A DNA stretch of 39,448 nucleotides from JBEKZQ01 sp049509675. GTDB lineage: Bacteria; Planctomycetota; Planctomycetia; Pirellulales; Thermoguttaceae. Below are positions 25,943 to 34,376 of this stretch, one piece after another. The notes under the pieces are model-generated. The model saw nothing but the letters and a program-made list of their open reading frames with translations. It searched no databases and was not told where the DNA came from. Location: positions 1 to 39,448 of the forward strand of contig JBEKZQ010000014.1 of the NCBI GenBank assembly GCA_049509675.1, in the 5' to 3' direction. Each line of letters starts with the position of its first letter. The stretch's first letter is position 1. A program made the position numbers and the translations under genes.

Positions 25943-25987
25943 GGGGGACTGTCCCAATTTTCGTTCGACGAAAATGGGACTGTCCCC
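25943..25987. repeat. Imperfect palindrome GGGGACTGTCCC...
   Basis: Arms 25944-25964 and 25968-25987 are reverse complements except for one substitution and one extra base; the loop is only three bases. It is of the GGGGACAGTCCCATTTT type that I associate with dispersed repeats in planctomycetes. It marks the boundary between the one-carbon genes and the restriction-modification genes. Confidence 0.8.
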
Positions 25988-26019
25988 TTCGCAAGTGCGA
26001 CCTGTCAGGAAGCCATTTT

Positions 26020-27966
26020 ATGAGCAAGAAACGGCAAAAAGGCCAACCCGTAACGATCGAATCCCCCGATATCGCGGGCGAGCGATTGGAGCAACTGCGC
26101 GAATTGTTCCCGGACGTTTTCAGCGAGGGGAAGGTCGACGTGGAGAAATTGCGGGCGGCGCTGGGCGACATTGCCGACGACCGGCCGGAGCGGTATTCGT
26201 TCACGTGGGCCGGAAAGCGGGACGCGATCCGGCTCCTCCAGACACCCAGCCGGGCGACCCTTGTGCCGGCGCCCGACGAGTCGGTCAACTTCGATTCCAC
26301 GCAGAACCTCTTCATCGAAGGCGACAACCTGGAGGTGCTGAAGCTGCTTTACAAGTCGTATTCCGGCCGGGTGAAGATGATCTACATCGACCCGCCCTAC
26401 AACACCGGCAACGACTTCATCTACCCGGACAACTTCGCGGACCCGCTCGACACCTACCTGAGGCTGACGGGGCAGAAGGCCGAGAACGGCGATCTCCTCA
26501 CCTCCAATCCGGAGACTTCCGGCCGGTATCACTCGGCTTGGCTGTCGATGATGTACCCTCGGTTATTCGTAGCACGTCAACTCCTGACCGAGGATGGCAT
26601 CATCTTCGTCAGTATCGATGACCATGAACTGGCCGACTTGCGGTTGTTCTTGAACGAGATCTTTGGCGAAGAGAACTTCCTGGCCACTTTTGTTCGGAAA
26701 CGCCGGATGGCAACCGGCATGCGTGGAGAACCTGTTTCTCCCGATCACGAGTATGTGGTGGCGTTCGCGCGTTCCCTGGATCGCGTACGTCTTTTCGGAA
26801 ATCCCAAGAACGAGGCCGATTATCCATTCGAGGATCCCAAGGGGAAATTCCGAAGCACCGATCTAACGGTGGGTATGACGAAGGACATGCGTCCCAATCA
26901 GTGGTATGCAATCAAGAATGCCAGAACGAAGATAGATTACTGGCCGCCCGAAGGACGGGTCTGGCGATTCCAGCCGAGCACCATGCAGTCGCACATTCAT
27001 GACGACAATATCATCTGGCCTGACGATCGTCCCGGCGGCAACCTCAGCCGCCCGCGGTTCAAGACCCGTTTTGAACCCGATGGCCAACTCGACAGCACAA
27101 CACCCGTGTCCACGTGGATCGATTATCGGAAGAACGGCAACGGCAACGGTGAAGAGGATGACCGCGTTTCGCTGCTCGCTGGGATGAATCAAGAAGCGAC
27201 GAAGGAACTCAGAGAACTTTTCGGAGAACAGGTTCTGGAATACCCCAAACCGATCTCCCTGATGGAGGCGTTGGTTTCGCTCGCCACAAGGGCTAACGAT
27301 CTTGTTCTCGACTTCTTTGCAGGCTCCTGCAGCATCGCGCACGCCGTGCTCAACGCCAATCGCGTACAGGGAGACGGTCGGCAGTTCGTCATGGTGCAGC
27401 TGCCCGAGGCGACTGAGGAGGAATCGACGGCTCGGAAGGCCGGTTATGGAACAATCGCGGAGATTGGCAAGGAACGCATCCGCCGCGTCATCAAGAAAAT
27501 GAAGAAAGAGGCCAAGGGCAGGTTGGACCTTGGCGATCGTGAAAAGCCCGAGGATCTCGGCTTCCGCGTTTTCAAGCTTGCCGAGAGCCATTTCCGCCGC
27601 TGGAGCGGCACCGAGAACAAGGATCCCAAGGAGTGGCTCAAGCAGATGGAACTGTTCATCGACCCCTTGTTGCCCAACTGGGATACGCTGAACGTGATCC
27701 AAGAAGTGGCCCTCAAGGAAGGCTATAGCCTTACCAGCCGCATCGAACAACTGCCGGCAAAGGCAGTAAAGAACAACACCATCTACCGCGTGACCGACGT
27801 CGATCGCGGCCAGTCCTTCCTCATCTGTTTGGACGACAAGCTGAAGGCAGCGACGGCGAAGGCGCTCGACCTCAAGGAGAACGATATCTTCATCTGCCGC
27901 GACGTGGCGCTCACGGACGAGCTTGCCGCCAACCTCGCCCTCAATTGCCGGCTAAAGACAATTTGA
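26020..27966 (+). CDS. mod: Type III restriction-modification methylase subunit (Mod)
   Basis: A 648-residue N6-adenine methylase of the beta class (catalytic motif before the AdoMet motif). Catalytic DPPYNTGNDF starts at about residue 124, preceded by FIEGDNLEVLKLL and followed by SMMYPRLFVARQLL and DGIIFVSIDDHE. The AdoMet motif at about 431 reads DFFAGSCSIAHAV; DFFAGSGTTAHAV is more usual. The target-recognition part lies between them (about 225-400). It should methylate one strand of an asymmetric site and form the complex with Res encoded at 28499. The C-terminal region (about 500-648) follows the pattern of Mod proteins paired with this kind of Res. ATG 26020 follows an AGGAAG ribosome site. 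Confidence 0.93.
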   Translation: MSKKRQKGQPVTIESPDIAGERLEQLRELFPDVFSEGKVDVEKLRAALGDIADDRPERYSFTWAGKRDAIRLLQTPSRATLVPAPDESVNFDSTQNLFIEGDNLEVLKLLYKSYSGRVKMIYIDPPYNTGNDFIYPDNFADPLDTYLRLTGQKAENGDLLTSNPETSGRYHSAWLSMMYPRLFVARQLLTEDGIIFVSIDDHELADLRLFLNEIFGEENFLATFVRKRRMATGMRGEPVSPDHEYVVAFARSLDRVRLFGNPKNEADYPFEDPKGKFRSTDLTVGMTKDMRPNQWYAIKNARTKIDYWPPEGRVWRFQPSTMQSHIHDDNIIWPDDRPGGNLSRPRFKTRFEPDGQLDSTTPVSTWIDYRKNGNGNGEEDDRVSLLAGMNQEATKELRELFGEQVLEYPKPISLMEALVSLATRANDLVLDFFAGSCSIAHAVLNANRVQGDGRQFVMVQLPEATEEESTARKAGYGTIAEIGKERIRRVIKKMKKEAKGRLDLGDREKPEDLGFRVFKLAESHFRRWSGTENKDPKEWLKQMELFIDPLLPNWDTLNVIQEVALKEGYSLTSRIEQLPAKAVKNNTIYRVTDVDRGQSFLICLDDKLKAATAKALDLKENDIFICRDVALTDELAANLALNCRLKTI

Positions 27967-27983
27967 TATGATTGGAACCGCCG

Positions 27984-28373
27984 ATGAACGCCAATGAACG
28001 CAGAGAGAGATTGAACGAGCTGTCCGAGAAGGTGCTTGGCTGCGCCTTCAAGGTGGCCAACGCCTTGGGGGCGGGCTTTCTGGAAAAGGTCTATGAAAAT
28101 GCCCTCGCCCACGAACTCGGCAAGGCCGGCCTTGCCGCCGAACAGCAACACGGCATCGCGGTTCATTATGATGGGGTCGTCGTGGGAGAATTCGCCGCCG
28201 ACCTGCTGGTCGAGGGCGGTCTGCTGGTTGAATTGAAGGCCGTCAAAGCCTTCGACGACGTCCACATGGCACAGTGCCTCAACTACTTGAAAGCCACTGG
28301 CCTCACCCTCTGCCTCTTGATCAATTTCGGAGCACCGAGACTGGAAATCAAAAGGGTAGTTCGCAATTTCTGA
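27984..28373 (+). CDS. GxxExxY family protein (PD-(D/E)XK nuclease-like)
   Basis: A 129-residue protein with the family signature GAGFLEKVYENAL (G-F-L-E-K-V-Y) and the later nuclease-like core ADLLVEGGLLVELKAVKAF, where D..E-x-K matches the PD-(D/E)XK pattern, then LNYLKATGLTLCLLINFG. The family is frequent in Planctomycetes and Bacteroidetes; its function is not established. It sits between mod and res of the type III system on the same strand. ATG 27984 lies within a CCGCCGATGAACGC repeat (27978-27991) that recurs just after the gene (28387-28400), so the gene looks like a small cassette. Confidence 0.87.
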   Translation: MNANERRERLNELSEKVLGCAFKVANALGAGFLEKVYENALAHELGKAGLAAEQQHGIAVHYDGVVVGEFAADLLVEGGLLVELKAVKAFDDVHMAQCLNYLKATGLTLCLLINFGAPRLEIKRVVRNF

Positions 28374-28498
28374 CGACAACGAGGAGCCGCCGATGAACGC
28401 TGACGTGTGCGGATACAGGAACCGTCCTTTGTCCCTTGCCCTGCGTTTCCTTGCGTTTATCCGCGTTGATCCGCGGTTTCCTTTCTGAATCCGTAGCC
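28374..28498. repeat. Dispersed-repeat spacer between GxxExxY gene and res
   Basis: Starts with the second copy of CCGCCGATGAACGC (28387-28400) and continues with a CGTTTATCCGCGTTGATCCG segment, a sequence style I associate with noncoding repeats around GxxExxY genes. It is open in the res frame from 28436, but this is not likely to be translated as part of Res. Confidence 0.55.
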
Positions 28499-31339
28499 AT
28501 GCGTTTCAAGTTCGACGCCAATCAGGACTACCAGGTTGAAGCCATCGAGGCGGTCGCCGACCTCTTCCAGGGGCAGGCCCGCGCCGCGGGCGCCATGCGC
28601 TTTGAACTCGGCGCACAGTCCGGGCTCGCCGCCATTCCCAATCGGCTCGACCTGGACGCCGCGGCGATCCTGAGCAATCTCCAGGCAGTGCAGGCCCGCA
28701 GCCGCATCGCGCCGGACGGCGACCTTGAGTTCATCGAGGAAACCAGCGAGACGGTCAGCGGCAACAAGGTTGTTTCGTTCGCCAACTTCTCCGTCGAAAT
28801 GGAGACGGGGACGGGCAAGACGTATGTGTACGTCCGCACGATCTTCGAACTCTTCAGACGCTATGGCATGCGGAAGTTCATTATCGTCGTGCCGTCGGTG
28901 GCTATTCGCGAAGGAGTGCTCAAGACGCTCCAGGTCACGGAGGACCACTTCCGCGGCCTCTACGGCAACACGGTCTGCCGCTACTACGTCTACGACTCCG
29001 CCAACCTGACCCAGGTGCGGCAGTTCGCCCTGTCGGATTCGATCGAGATCATGGTCATGACGATCGACTCGTTCAACAAGGCGGCGAACGTCATCCGGCA
29101 GAGTACCGACCGGCTCCAGGGCGAGACCCCCATCCACCTGGTGCAGGCCGCCCGGCCGATCCTCATCCTTGACGAGCCGCAGAACATGGAGAGCGAGAAA
29201 CGGGTTGTGGCTCTTGCCCTCCTTAACCCCCTCTTTGCCCTCCGCTACAGCGCCACGCACCGCAATCCCTACAACATTGTCAATCGCCTCACGCCGGCCG
29301 AAGCGTACCGCCAGGGACTCGTCAAGAAGATCGAAGTGGACTCGGTCGTCGCCACGGACGACGAGAACAGGCCGTATGTTTGCGTCGAAGATATTCAGGT
29401 GCAGAAGAACAAGATCACCGCGCGGCTCCGCGTGCATAAGCTCCTCAAGACCGGGCCCGTCAAGGAAACGACCGTCACGGTGCGCCCCGGCGAATCTTTG
29501 CAGGAGAAGACAGGCCGCCGCGAGTACGCCGGCTACGAGATCGACGAGATCAATCCGGGTGGCAAGTTCATTCGCTTCGCGAACGAAGTCGAGCTTCGCA
29601 AGGGTGAGGAGTGCGGCGCCGACAAGGATGTCATCTTCGAGGTGCAGATACGGCACACGATCGACGAGCATTTCCGCAAGCAGGCGAGACTCCGCGCCCA
29701 GGGCATCAAAGTCCTTTCGCTGTTCTTCATCGACCACGTCGACAATTACGCGCGAGACGACGGGCTGATCCGTCGTCTCTTCAACCGAGCTTTCGACGAA
29801 CTCAAGCAGAAGTACGCCGACTGGCGCGATTGCCCTGCCGCATCCGTCCAGGCCGCGTACTTCGCGCAGAAACGACGCAAGGGGGGCGAGGTCGAATTGC
29901 TCGACTCCAGCGAGAGCGGCGACAAGAAGGAGGACCAGGCGGCCTACGACCTCATCATGCGCGATAAGGAAGCCCTTCTCAGCTTCCCCGCTCCGGAGGA
30001 CGACGAGGAGACACGCGCCAAGAAGCAGGTGGCGTTCATCTTCTCGCATTCCGCGCTTCGCGAAGGGTGGGACAACCCGAACGTGTTCCAGATCTGCACG
30101 CTGAATCAGACGGGTTCCATCACGAAGAAGCGACAGGAGGTCGGCCGGGGCGTGCGATTGGCGGTGGACCAGTCCGGCGATCGGGTGCATGACGAGCAGG
30201 TCAACGTGTTGACTGTTGTCGCCAACGAGAGCTACGGACGGTACGTCGAGACCTACCAGAGCGAGATTGCCTTCGAGTACCGTTCGGAGATCGAAGCCCG
30301 GTACGGCAAGCCCATCGGCGACTTGAGCGACGACGAACGCCGCAAGATCGAGGAGGAGTACGGCGAAGGCATCCTGCCGCCGCCGCCGCGCGAGGCGCGG
30401 CAGCGCAAAGCCAAACTCCGCAAGGCCAGGCGGCTCATGGACGAGTTCAAGCCGCTCTGGGAACGGATCAAGCACAAGACCCGCTACGCCGTGGCCATCG
30501 ACACCGAGAAGTTGCTGCAACAGGTCATCCCTGAAATCGAGCGGGCCGACGTTGCGCCGCCGCGCGTCACCATCACCAAGGCGCGAGTTACCGTCGCAGA
30601 CGAGGACATTTTCGAGGCGATGCAAATGAGCTCCGCCAAGACGGCCGCGGACCTTGTCGGCCGCTATCCCCTCCCCAATCTCGTGGACGTAATGGCCAAC
30701 CTCATGGAGAACACGACGCCGCCCGTGCGCGTCACCCGCAAGACGCTGCTGGAACTCTTCCACCGCATCGGTAAACCCAAAGCGGCCGTGGAGAATCCCC
30801 ATGAGTGGGCCAGCGTCGTCGTGCGGATCGTGAAGGAGGCATTGGCTAACCTCCTGGTCGAGGGCATCCAGTATGAACGCACCGGCGGGTGGTACGAAAT
30901 GTCCCAAATTCTCGACGCGGACGAGATTGAACTTTTCAGCAAGTACGTTGTCTTAGCAGACGGCGACCCGGAGAAGGCCCTTTACGACCTGATCCCCTGC
31001 GACTCCGAAGTCGAGCGTCGGTTCGTGAAGGAGTTGGAGGCCCGGGACGACGTGAAACTCTATCTCAAGCTCCCCCACTGGTTCACCGTCCCCACCCCGG
31101 TGGGTAACTACCAGCCCGACTGGGCCATCGTGCTGCAGGATGCAGGGGCCGACGGGAAGCCGGTCCTGTACCTCGTCTCCGAGACGAAGGCGTCTATCAG
31201 CAAAGAAGACATGCGTCCCGACGAGTGGCGCAAGATTCAGTGTGGCGCCGCCCACTTCGGATCGAAACAGTTCCATAAGAAGGGGGCCTTGCACGAGGTT
31301 GACTATAAGCTCGTGACGTCGGCTGAGGAGATCCCATGA
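28499..31339 (+). CDS. res: Type III restriction enzyme helicase/endonuclease subunit (Res)
   Basis: A 946-residue SF2 helicase with a C-terminal nuclease. Walker A is METGTGKT (about 101-108), the DExx box is LDEPQNM (about 224-230), motif III includes YSATHRN, and motif VI is QEVGRGVRLAV (about 546). The C-terminal nuclease shows PDWAIVL (about 872) and VSETK (about 893), the PD...ExK catalytic set of type III Res. I start it at ATG 28499 (MRFKFDANQDYQ), a classic Res beginning, not at the frame-open 28436, whose extra residues come from a repeat. It should cleave unmethylated DNA after ATP-driven translocation in complex with Mod. Confidence 0.95.
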   Translation: MRFKFDANQDYQVEAIEAVADLFQGQARAAGAMRFELGAQSGLAAIPNRLDLDAAAILSNLQAVQARSRIAPDGDLEFIEETSETVSGNKVVSFANFSVEMETGTGKTYVYVRTIFELFRRYGMRKFIIVVPSVAIREGVLKTLQVTEDHFRGLYGNTVCRYYVYDSANLTQVRQFALSDSIEIMVMTIDSFNKAANVIRQSTDRLQGETPIHLVQAARPILILDEPQNMESEKRVVALALLNPLFALRYSATHRNPYNIVNRLTPAEAYRQGLVKKIEVDSVVATDDENRPYVCVEDIQVQKNKITARLRVHKLLKTGPVKETTVTVRPGESLQEKTGRREYAGYEIDEINPGGKFIRFANEVELRKGEECGADKDVIFEVQIRHTIDEHFRKQARLRAQGIKVLSLFFIDHVDNYARDDGLIRRLFNRAFDELKQKYADWRDCPAASVQAAYFAQKRRKGGEVELLDSSESGDKKEDQAAYDLIMRDKEALLSFPAPEDDEETRAKKQVAFIFSHSALREGWDNPNVFQICTLNQTGSITKKRQEVGRGVRLAVDQSGDRVHDEQVNVLTVVANESYGRYVETYQSEIAFEYRSEIEARYGKPIGDLSDDERRKIEEEYGEGILPPPPREARQRKAKLRKARRLMDEFKPLWERIKHKTRYAVAIDTEKLLQQVIPEIERADVAPPRVTITKARVTVADEDIFEAMQMSSAKTAADLVGRYPLPNLVDVMANLMENTTPPVRVTRKTLLELFHRIGKPKAAVENPHEWASVVVRIVKEALANLLVEGIQYERTGGWYEMSQILDADEIELFSKYVVLADGDPEKALYDLIPCDSEVERRFVKELEARDDVKLYLKLPHWFTVPTPVGNYQPDWAIVLQDAGADGKPVLYLVSETKASISKEDMRPDEWRKIQCGAAHFGSKQFHKKGALHEVDYKLVTSAEEIP

Positions 31340-31406
31340 TCAGTCCTTATCAATCGTTCAGCGTACCAGGCAACCACTGCCAAACCGCCATAGAAAGGAG
31401 CACCTG

Positions 31407-32276
31407 ATGCCGATTGCCGGACTGACCATCATCGGGGAAACGATCAACGATTCGGTCCCTTCGACCAAGAAGCTGTTCGACGCCGGAGACGTTCCGGCGT
31501 TGTTGGAGCTGGCTCGTTTCCAGGACCAGGGCGGGGCGGCCTTCATCGACGTGAACGTGGGCGGCCGCACGCCGCAGTTCATGGCCGAGTTGGTCCGAAA
31601 AATCCAGAGCGTGACCGCCAAGCCGCTATCGATCGACACGCCCGATCCGGAAATCGCCCGGGCCGGCCTGGAAGCCTACGACGCGGCCCGCGCCGGCGGG
31701 CAGAAGCCGATCCTCAATTCGATCACGTCGCTGCGCGGGGCGATGTTCGATCTGTACCCGATCCAAGCGTTTCGACCGATCCTGCTGGTCTCCGAGCATG
31801 TCGTGGAGGGACACTCGCGACCCTGCCGCACCGTGGATGAGACCGTGGCGGCCGCCCGATACCTCGTCCGCACGTTCCGCGAGCGCTGTCCGCACGGCCG
31901 CAACGAGGACTGCATCCTCGACCCGGGCATCGCCCCCATCGGCAGCGATTGCGAGGGGAACCTCAAGCGATTGATCGAGGCCCTGCGGGTGATCCACGCC
32001 GATGCCGAGTTCGCCGGCGTGCATGCGTCGGTGGGGCTGAGCAATTTCACGGTCATGCTGCCTTCCAAACGCGGCGACGGATCGCAGGTCAAGGGCCCGC
32101 TGGAAAGCGCCTTCTTGACCAAGGCCATGCCGCTGGGGCTGGACATGGTGATCGGCTCGGTGAAACGCGCGTACGAGTTGTTGCCCCCGCAGCATCCGGC
32201 CATGATGTGTCTGGAAGACTGCCTGAAACTGGACGGCTTTGACGTCTTGATGCGCGTCCGCGAGTTCTATGCGTAG
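31407..32276 (+). CDS. Methyltetrahydrofolate:corrinoid methyltransferase (pterin-binding, AcsE/MtgA-like)
   Basis: A 289-residue TIM-barrel protein of the dihydropteroate-synthase/methyltransferase fold. IIGETIND at the start, GGAAFIDVNVGG, PLSIDTPDPEIARAGLEA, ILNSITSLRG, and DPGIAPIG are the pterin-binding strands of methyl-THF:corrinoid methyltransferases. It should move the methyl group between methyl-THF and the corrinoid protein encoded at 23707. The intervening restriction genes separate it from that partner. Shine-Dalgarno AAAGGAG precedes ATG 31407. It is followed after 85 bases by formate-THF ligase. Confidence 0.88.
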   Translation: MPIAGLTIIGETINDSVPSTKKLFDAGDVPALLELARFQDQGGAAFIDVNVGGRTPQFMAELVRKIQSVTAKPLSIDTPDPEIARAGLEAYDAARAGGQKPILNSITSLRGAMFDLYPIQAFRPILLVSEHVVEGHSRPCRTVDETVAAARYLVRTFRERCPHGRNEDCILDPGIAPIGSDCEGNLKRLIEALRVIHADAEFAGVHASVGLSNFTVMLPSKRGDGSQVKGPLESAFLTKAMPLGLDMVIGSVKRAYELLPPQHPAMMCLEDCLKLDGFDVLMRVREFYA

Positions 32277-32285
32277 GCAAGCCAT

Positions 32286-32310
32286 CCCCCTCTCCCTCCG
32301 GGAGAGGGGG
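32286..32310. repeat. G/C inverted repeat between methyltransferase and fhs
   Basis: CCCCCTCTCCC (32286-32296), a three-base loop, GGGAGAGGGGG (32300-32310). No T-run follows, so this is more likely a dispersed repeat or mRNA hairpin than a terminator. Confidence 0.7.
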
Positions 32311-32361
32311 ACTTGAACCGCTGTTTTGCGATAATCCAACCGCCAACCACGAATCACTAAC

Positions 32362-34056
32362 ATGATGCCCGACGCCAATCGCCCCCTGCCGCCCGACATT
32401 CAGATCGCCCGAAGCACGGCCATCCGCCCGATCGAGGCCATTGCCGAGAAGTTGCAGATCGCCGCCGCCGACCTGGAACATTACGGCCGATTCAAGGCCA
32501 AGGTCTCGTTGGACCTGTTCCATCGCCTGGACGACGCGCCGACGGGCAAACTGGTGCTGGTCACGGCCATTACGCCCACGCCCGCCGGTGAAGGCAAGAC
32601 CACCACGAGCATCGGTTTGACCGACGGCCTGTGCCGCATCGGCAAGCGGGCCAGCGTCTGCCTGCGCGAGCCGTCGCTGGGGCCCTGCTTCGGCATGAAA
32701 GGCGGCGCCGCCGGCGGCGGTTTTTCGCAGGTCATTCCCATGGAAGACATCAACCTGCACTTCACGGGCGATTTCCATGCCATCGAGCTGTCCCACAACC
32801 TGCTGGCCGCGATGCTCGACAACCACATCCATCACAGCAACGCGATGGGGATCGACGTACGCCGCATCGTGTGGAAGCGGGTGGTGGACATGAACGACCG
32901 CGCGTTGCGGAACATCATCGTCGGCCTGGGCGGGGCGAACAATTCCATGCCGCACGAAGCCGGTTACGACATTACCGTCGCTTCGGAGGTGATGGCCTGT
33001 TTCTGCCTGAGCGAATCGCTCCACGAACTGCGCGAGCGGCTGGGCCGCATCATCGTCGCCTACACCCGCGAGCGGAAAGCCATTACCGCGGCGGACCTCA
33101 AGGCCCACGGGGCGATGACCGTGCTGTTGAAGGACGCCATCAAGCCGAACCTGGTGCAAACGCTGGAGGGGAATCCGGCCTTCATTCACGGCGGCCCGTT
33201 CGCCAACATCGCCCACGGTTGCAACAGCGTGATCGCCACCAAGCTGGCCATGCGGCTCTCGGAATACACCGTGACCGAGGCCGGCTTCGGCGCCGACCTG
33301 GGGGCGGAAAAGTTCATGAACATCAAGTGCCGCAAGGCCGGCCTGAAGCCCGACGCGGTGGTCATCGTGGCCACGGTGCGGGCCCTGAAGCTGCACGGCG
33401 GAGTACCCTTGAAGGAACTGGCACGGCCCAACGTCGAGGCCCTGGACACGGGCGTGGAGAACCTCAAGAAGCACATCGAGAACATCCATCGCTTCGGTCT
33501 GCCGGTGGTGGTGGCGCTGAACCTCTTCGCCAGCGACACCGCGGAGGAGATCCAGTTCATTCGCGACAAGTGCGCGTACCTGTCGGTGAAGATCGTCAAG
33601 GCCGAGCACTGGCGGCACGGCAGCCAAGGGGCCGAGGAGTTGGCCCGGGCGGTGGTCGACGTCGTCGAGCAGACCAAGACCGACTTCAGCTTGCTGTATC
33701 CCGACACCTGTACGCTGTGGCAAAAAGTGGGCATCATCTGCCGCGAGATCTACGGGGCCACCGACGTGCTGGCCGACAAGAAGCTCCGCGAGAAGTTCCA
33801 TGCCCTCCAGGACGCCGGCTTCGGACAACTGCCCATCTGCATGGCCAAGACGCAGTACTCGCTTTCCACTGATCCGGGCCTGGTCGGGCGTCCCAAGAAC
33901 TTCGACGTGCCTCTGCGCGACGTGATGGTCTCGGCCGGGGCCGGCTTCGTCGTGGTGCTCACCGGCGACATTATGACCATGCCCGGGCTGCCCAAAGTGC
34001 CCGCCGCGGAAACGATCGACCTGGACGAGAACGGCCAGGTCGTGGGGCTGTTTTGA
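32362..34056 (+). CDS. fhs: Formate--tetrahydrofolate ligase
   Basis: A 564-residue enzyme that makes 10-formyl-THF from formate, THF and ATP, the entry step of the methyl branch. The P-loop TPTPAGEGKTTTSIGL (71-86) and the EPSLGPCFGMKGGAAGGG motif (about 103-120) are intact, as are the THF-binding DMNDRALRNI and HGGPFANIAHGCNS. Full length for the family. With the methyltransferase, MTHFR and corrinoid protein it forms most of a folate-linked methyl branch. An folD homologue, the missing step, is not in the window. Two adjacent ATGs begin the gene. A large inverted repeat starts right after its stop. Confidence 0.96.
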   Translation: MMPDANRPLPPDIQIARSTAIRPIEAIAEKLQIAAADLEHYGRFKAKVSLDLFHRLDDAPTGKLVLVTAITPTPAGEGKTTTSIGLTDGLCRIGKRASVCLREPSLGPCFGMKGGAAGGGFSQVIPMEDINLHFTGDFHAIELSHNLLAAMLDNHIHHSNAMGIDVRRIVWKRVVDMNDRALRNIIVGLGGANNSMPHEAGYDITVASEVMACFCLSESLHELRERLGRIIVAYTRERKAITAADLKAHGAMTVLLKDAIKPNLVQTLEGNPAFIHGGPFANIAHGCNSVIATKLAMRLSEYTVTEAGFGADLGAEKFMNIKCRKAGLKPDAVVIVATVRALKLHGGVPLKELARPNVEALDTGVENLKKHIENIHRFGLPVVVALNLFASDTAEEIQFIRDKCAYLSVKIVKAEHWRHGSQGAEELARAVVDVVEQTKTDFSLLYPDTCTLWQKVGIICREIYGATDVLADKKLREKFHALQDAGFGQLPICMAKTQYSLSTDPGLVGRPKNFDVPLRDVMVSAGAGFVVVLTGDIMTMPGLPKVPAAETIDLDENGQVVGLF

Positions 34057-34160
34057 GGGATTGGGGATTAGGGATTAGGGACTGACGCCAAGATCCTGGC
34101 CCCCATCCGCTTGCGTCCAATCCCTAATCCCTAGTCCCTAATCCCCAATCCCTAATCCCT
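34057..34160. repeat. Large inverted repeat of GGGATTAGGGATT units after fhs
   Basis: The left arm (34057-34083) and right arm (34134-34160) are reverse complements at about 25 of 27 positions; each arm is itself made of repeated heptamers of the ATTAGGG type. The repeat begins at the base after the fhs stop. The rest of the 320-base gap up to 34376 holds no gene and no promoter I can support. Confidence 0.85.
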
Positions 34161-34376
34161 TTCCCTGCTAGACTTTTCCGGTCCGGCAAGCTTTTCTGCT
34201 CCGCTGGCCCCCGCCTTGTTAAAGTGTACGGCTTATGCCGGAAAGACCAGTTCTTCCGGTATTTCCGCCGGTGTCAGTTGTACTCAATGTGCCTGAAATA
34301 ACCAGACGATGGATTGCGTGGGGTAACACGAAAAATCCTTTTAGGCAGGTGTACAACTTTCCAGGGAGGCGAACGA

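Noticed and set aside
28436..28498. Upstream extension of Res by 21 residues
   Set aside because: These bases are dispersed-repeat sequence; MRFKFDANQDYQ at 28499 is the standard Res start.
32089..33828. 579-codon minus-strand frame
   Set aside because: Antisense to fhs, a highly conserved gene.
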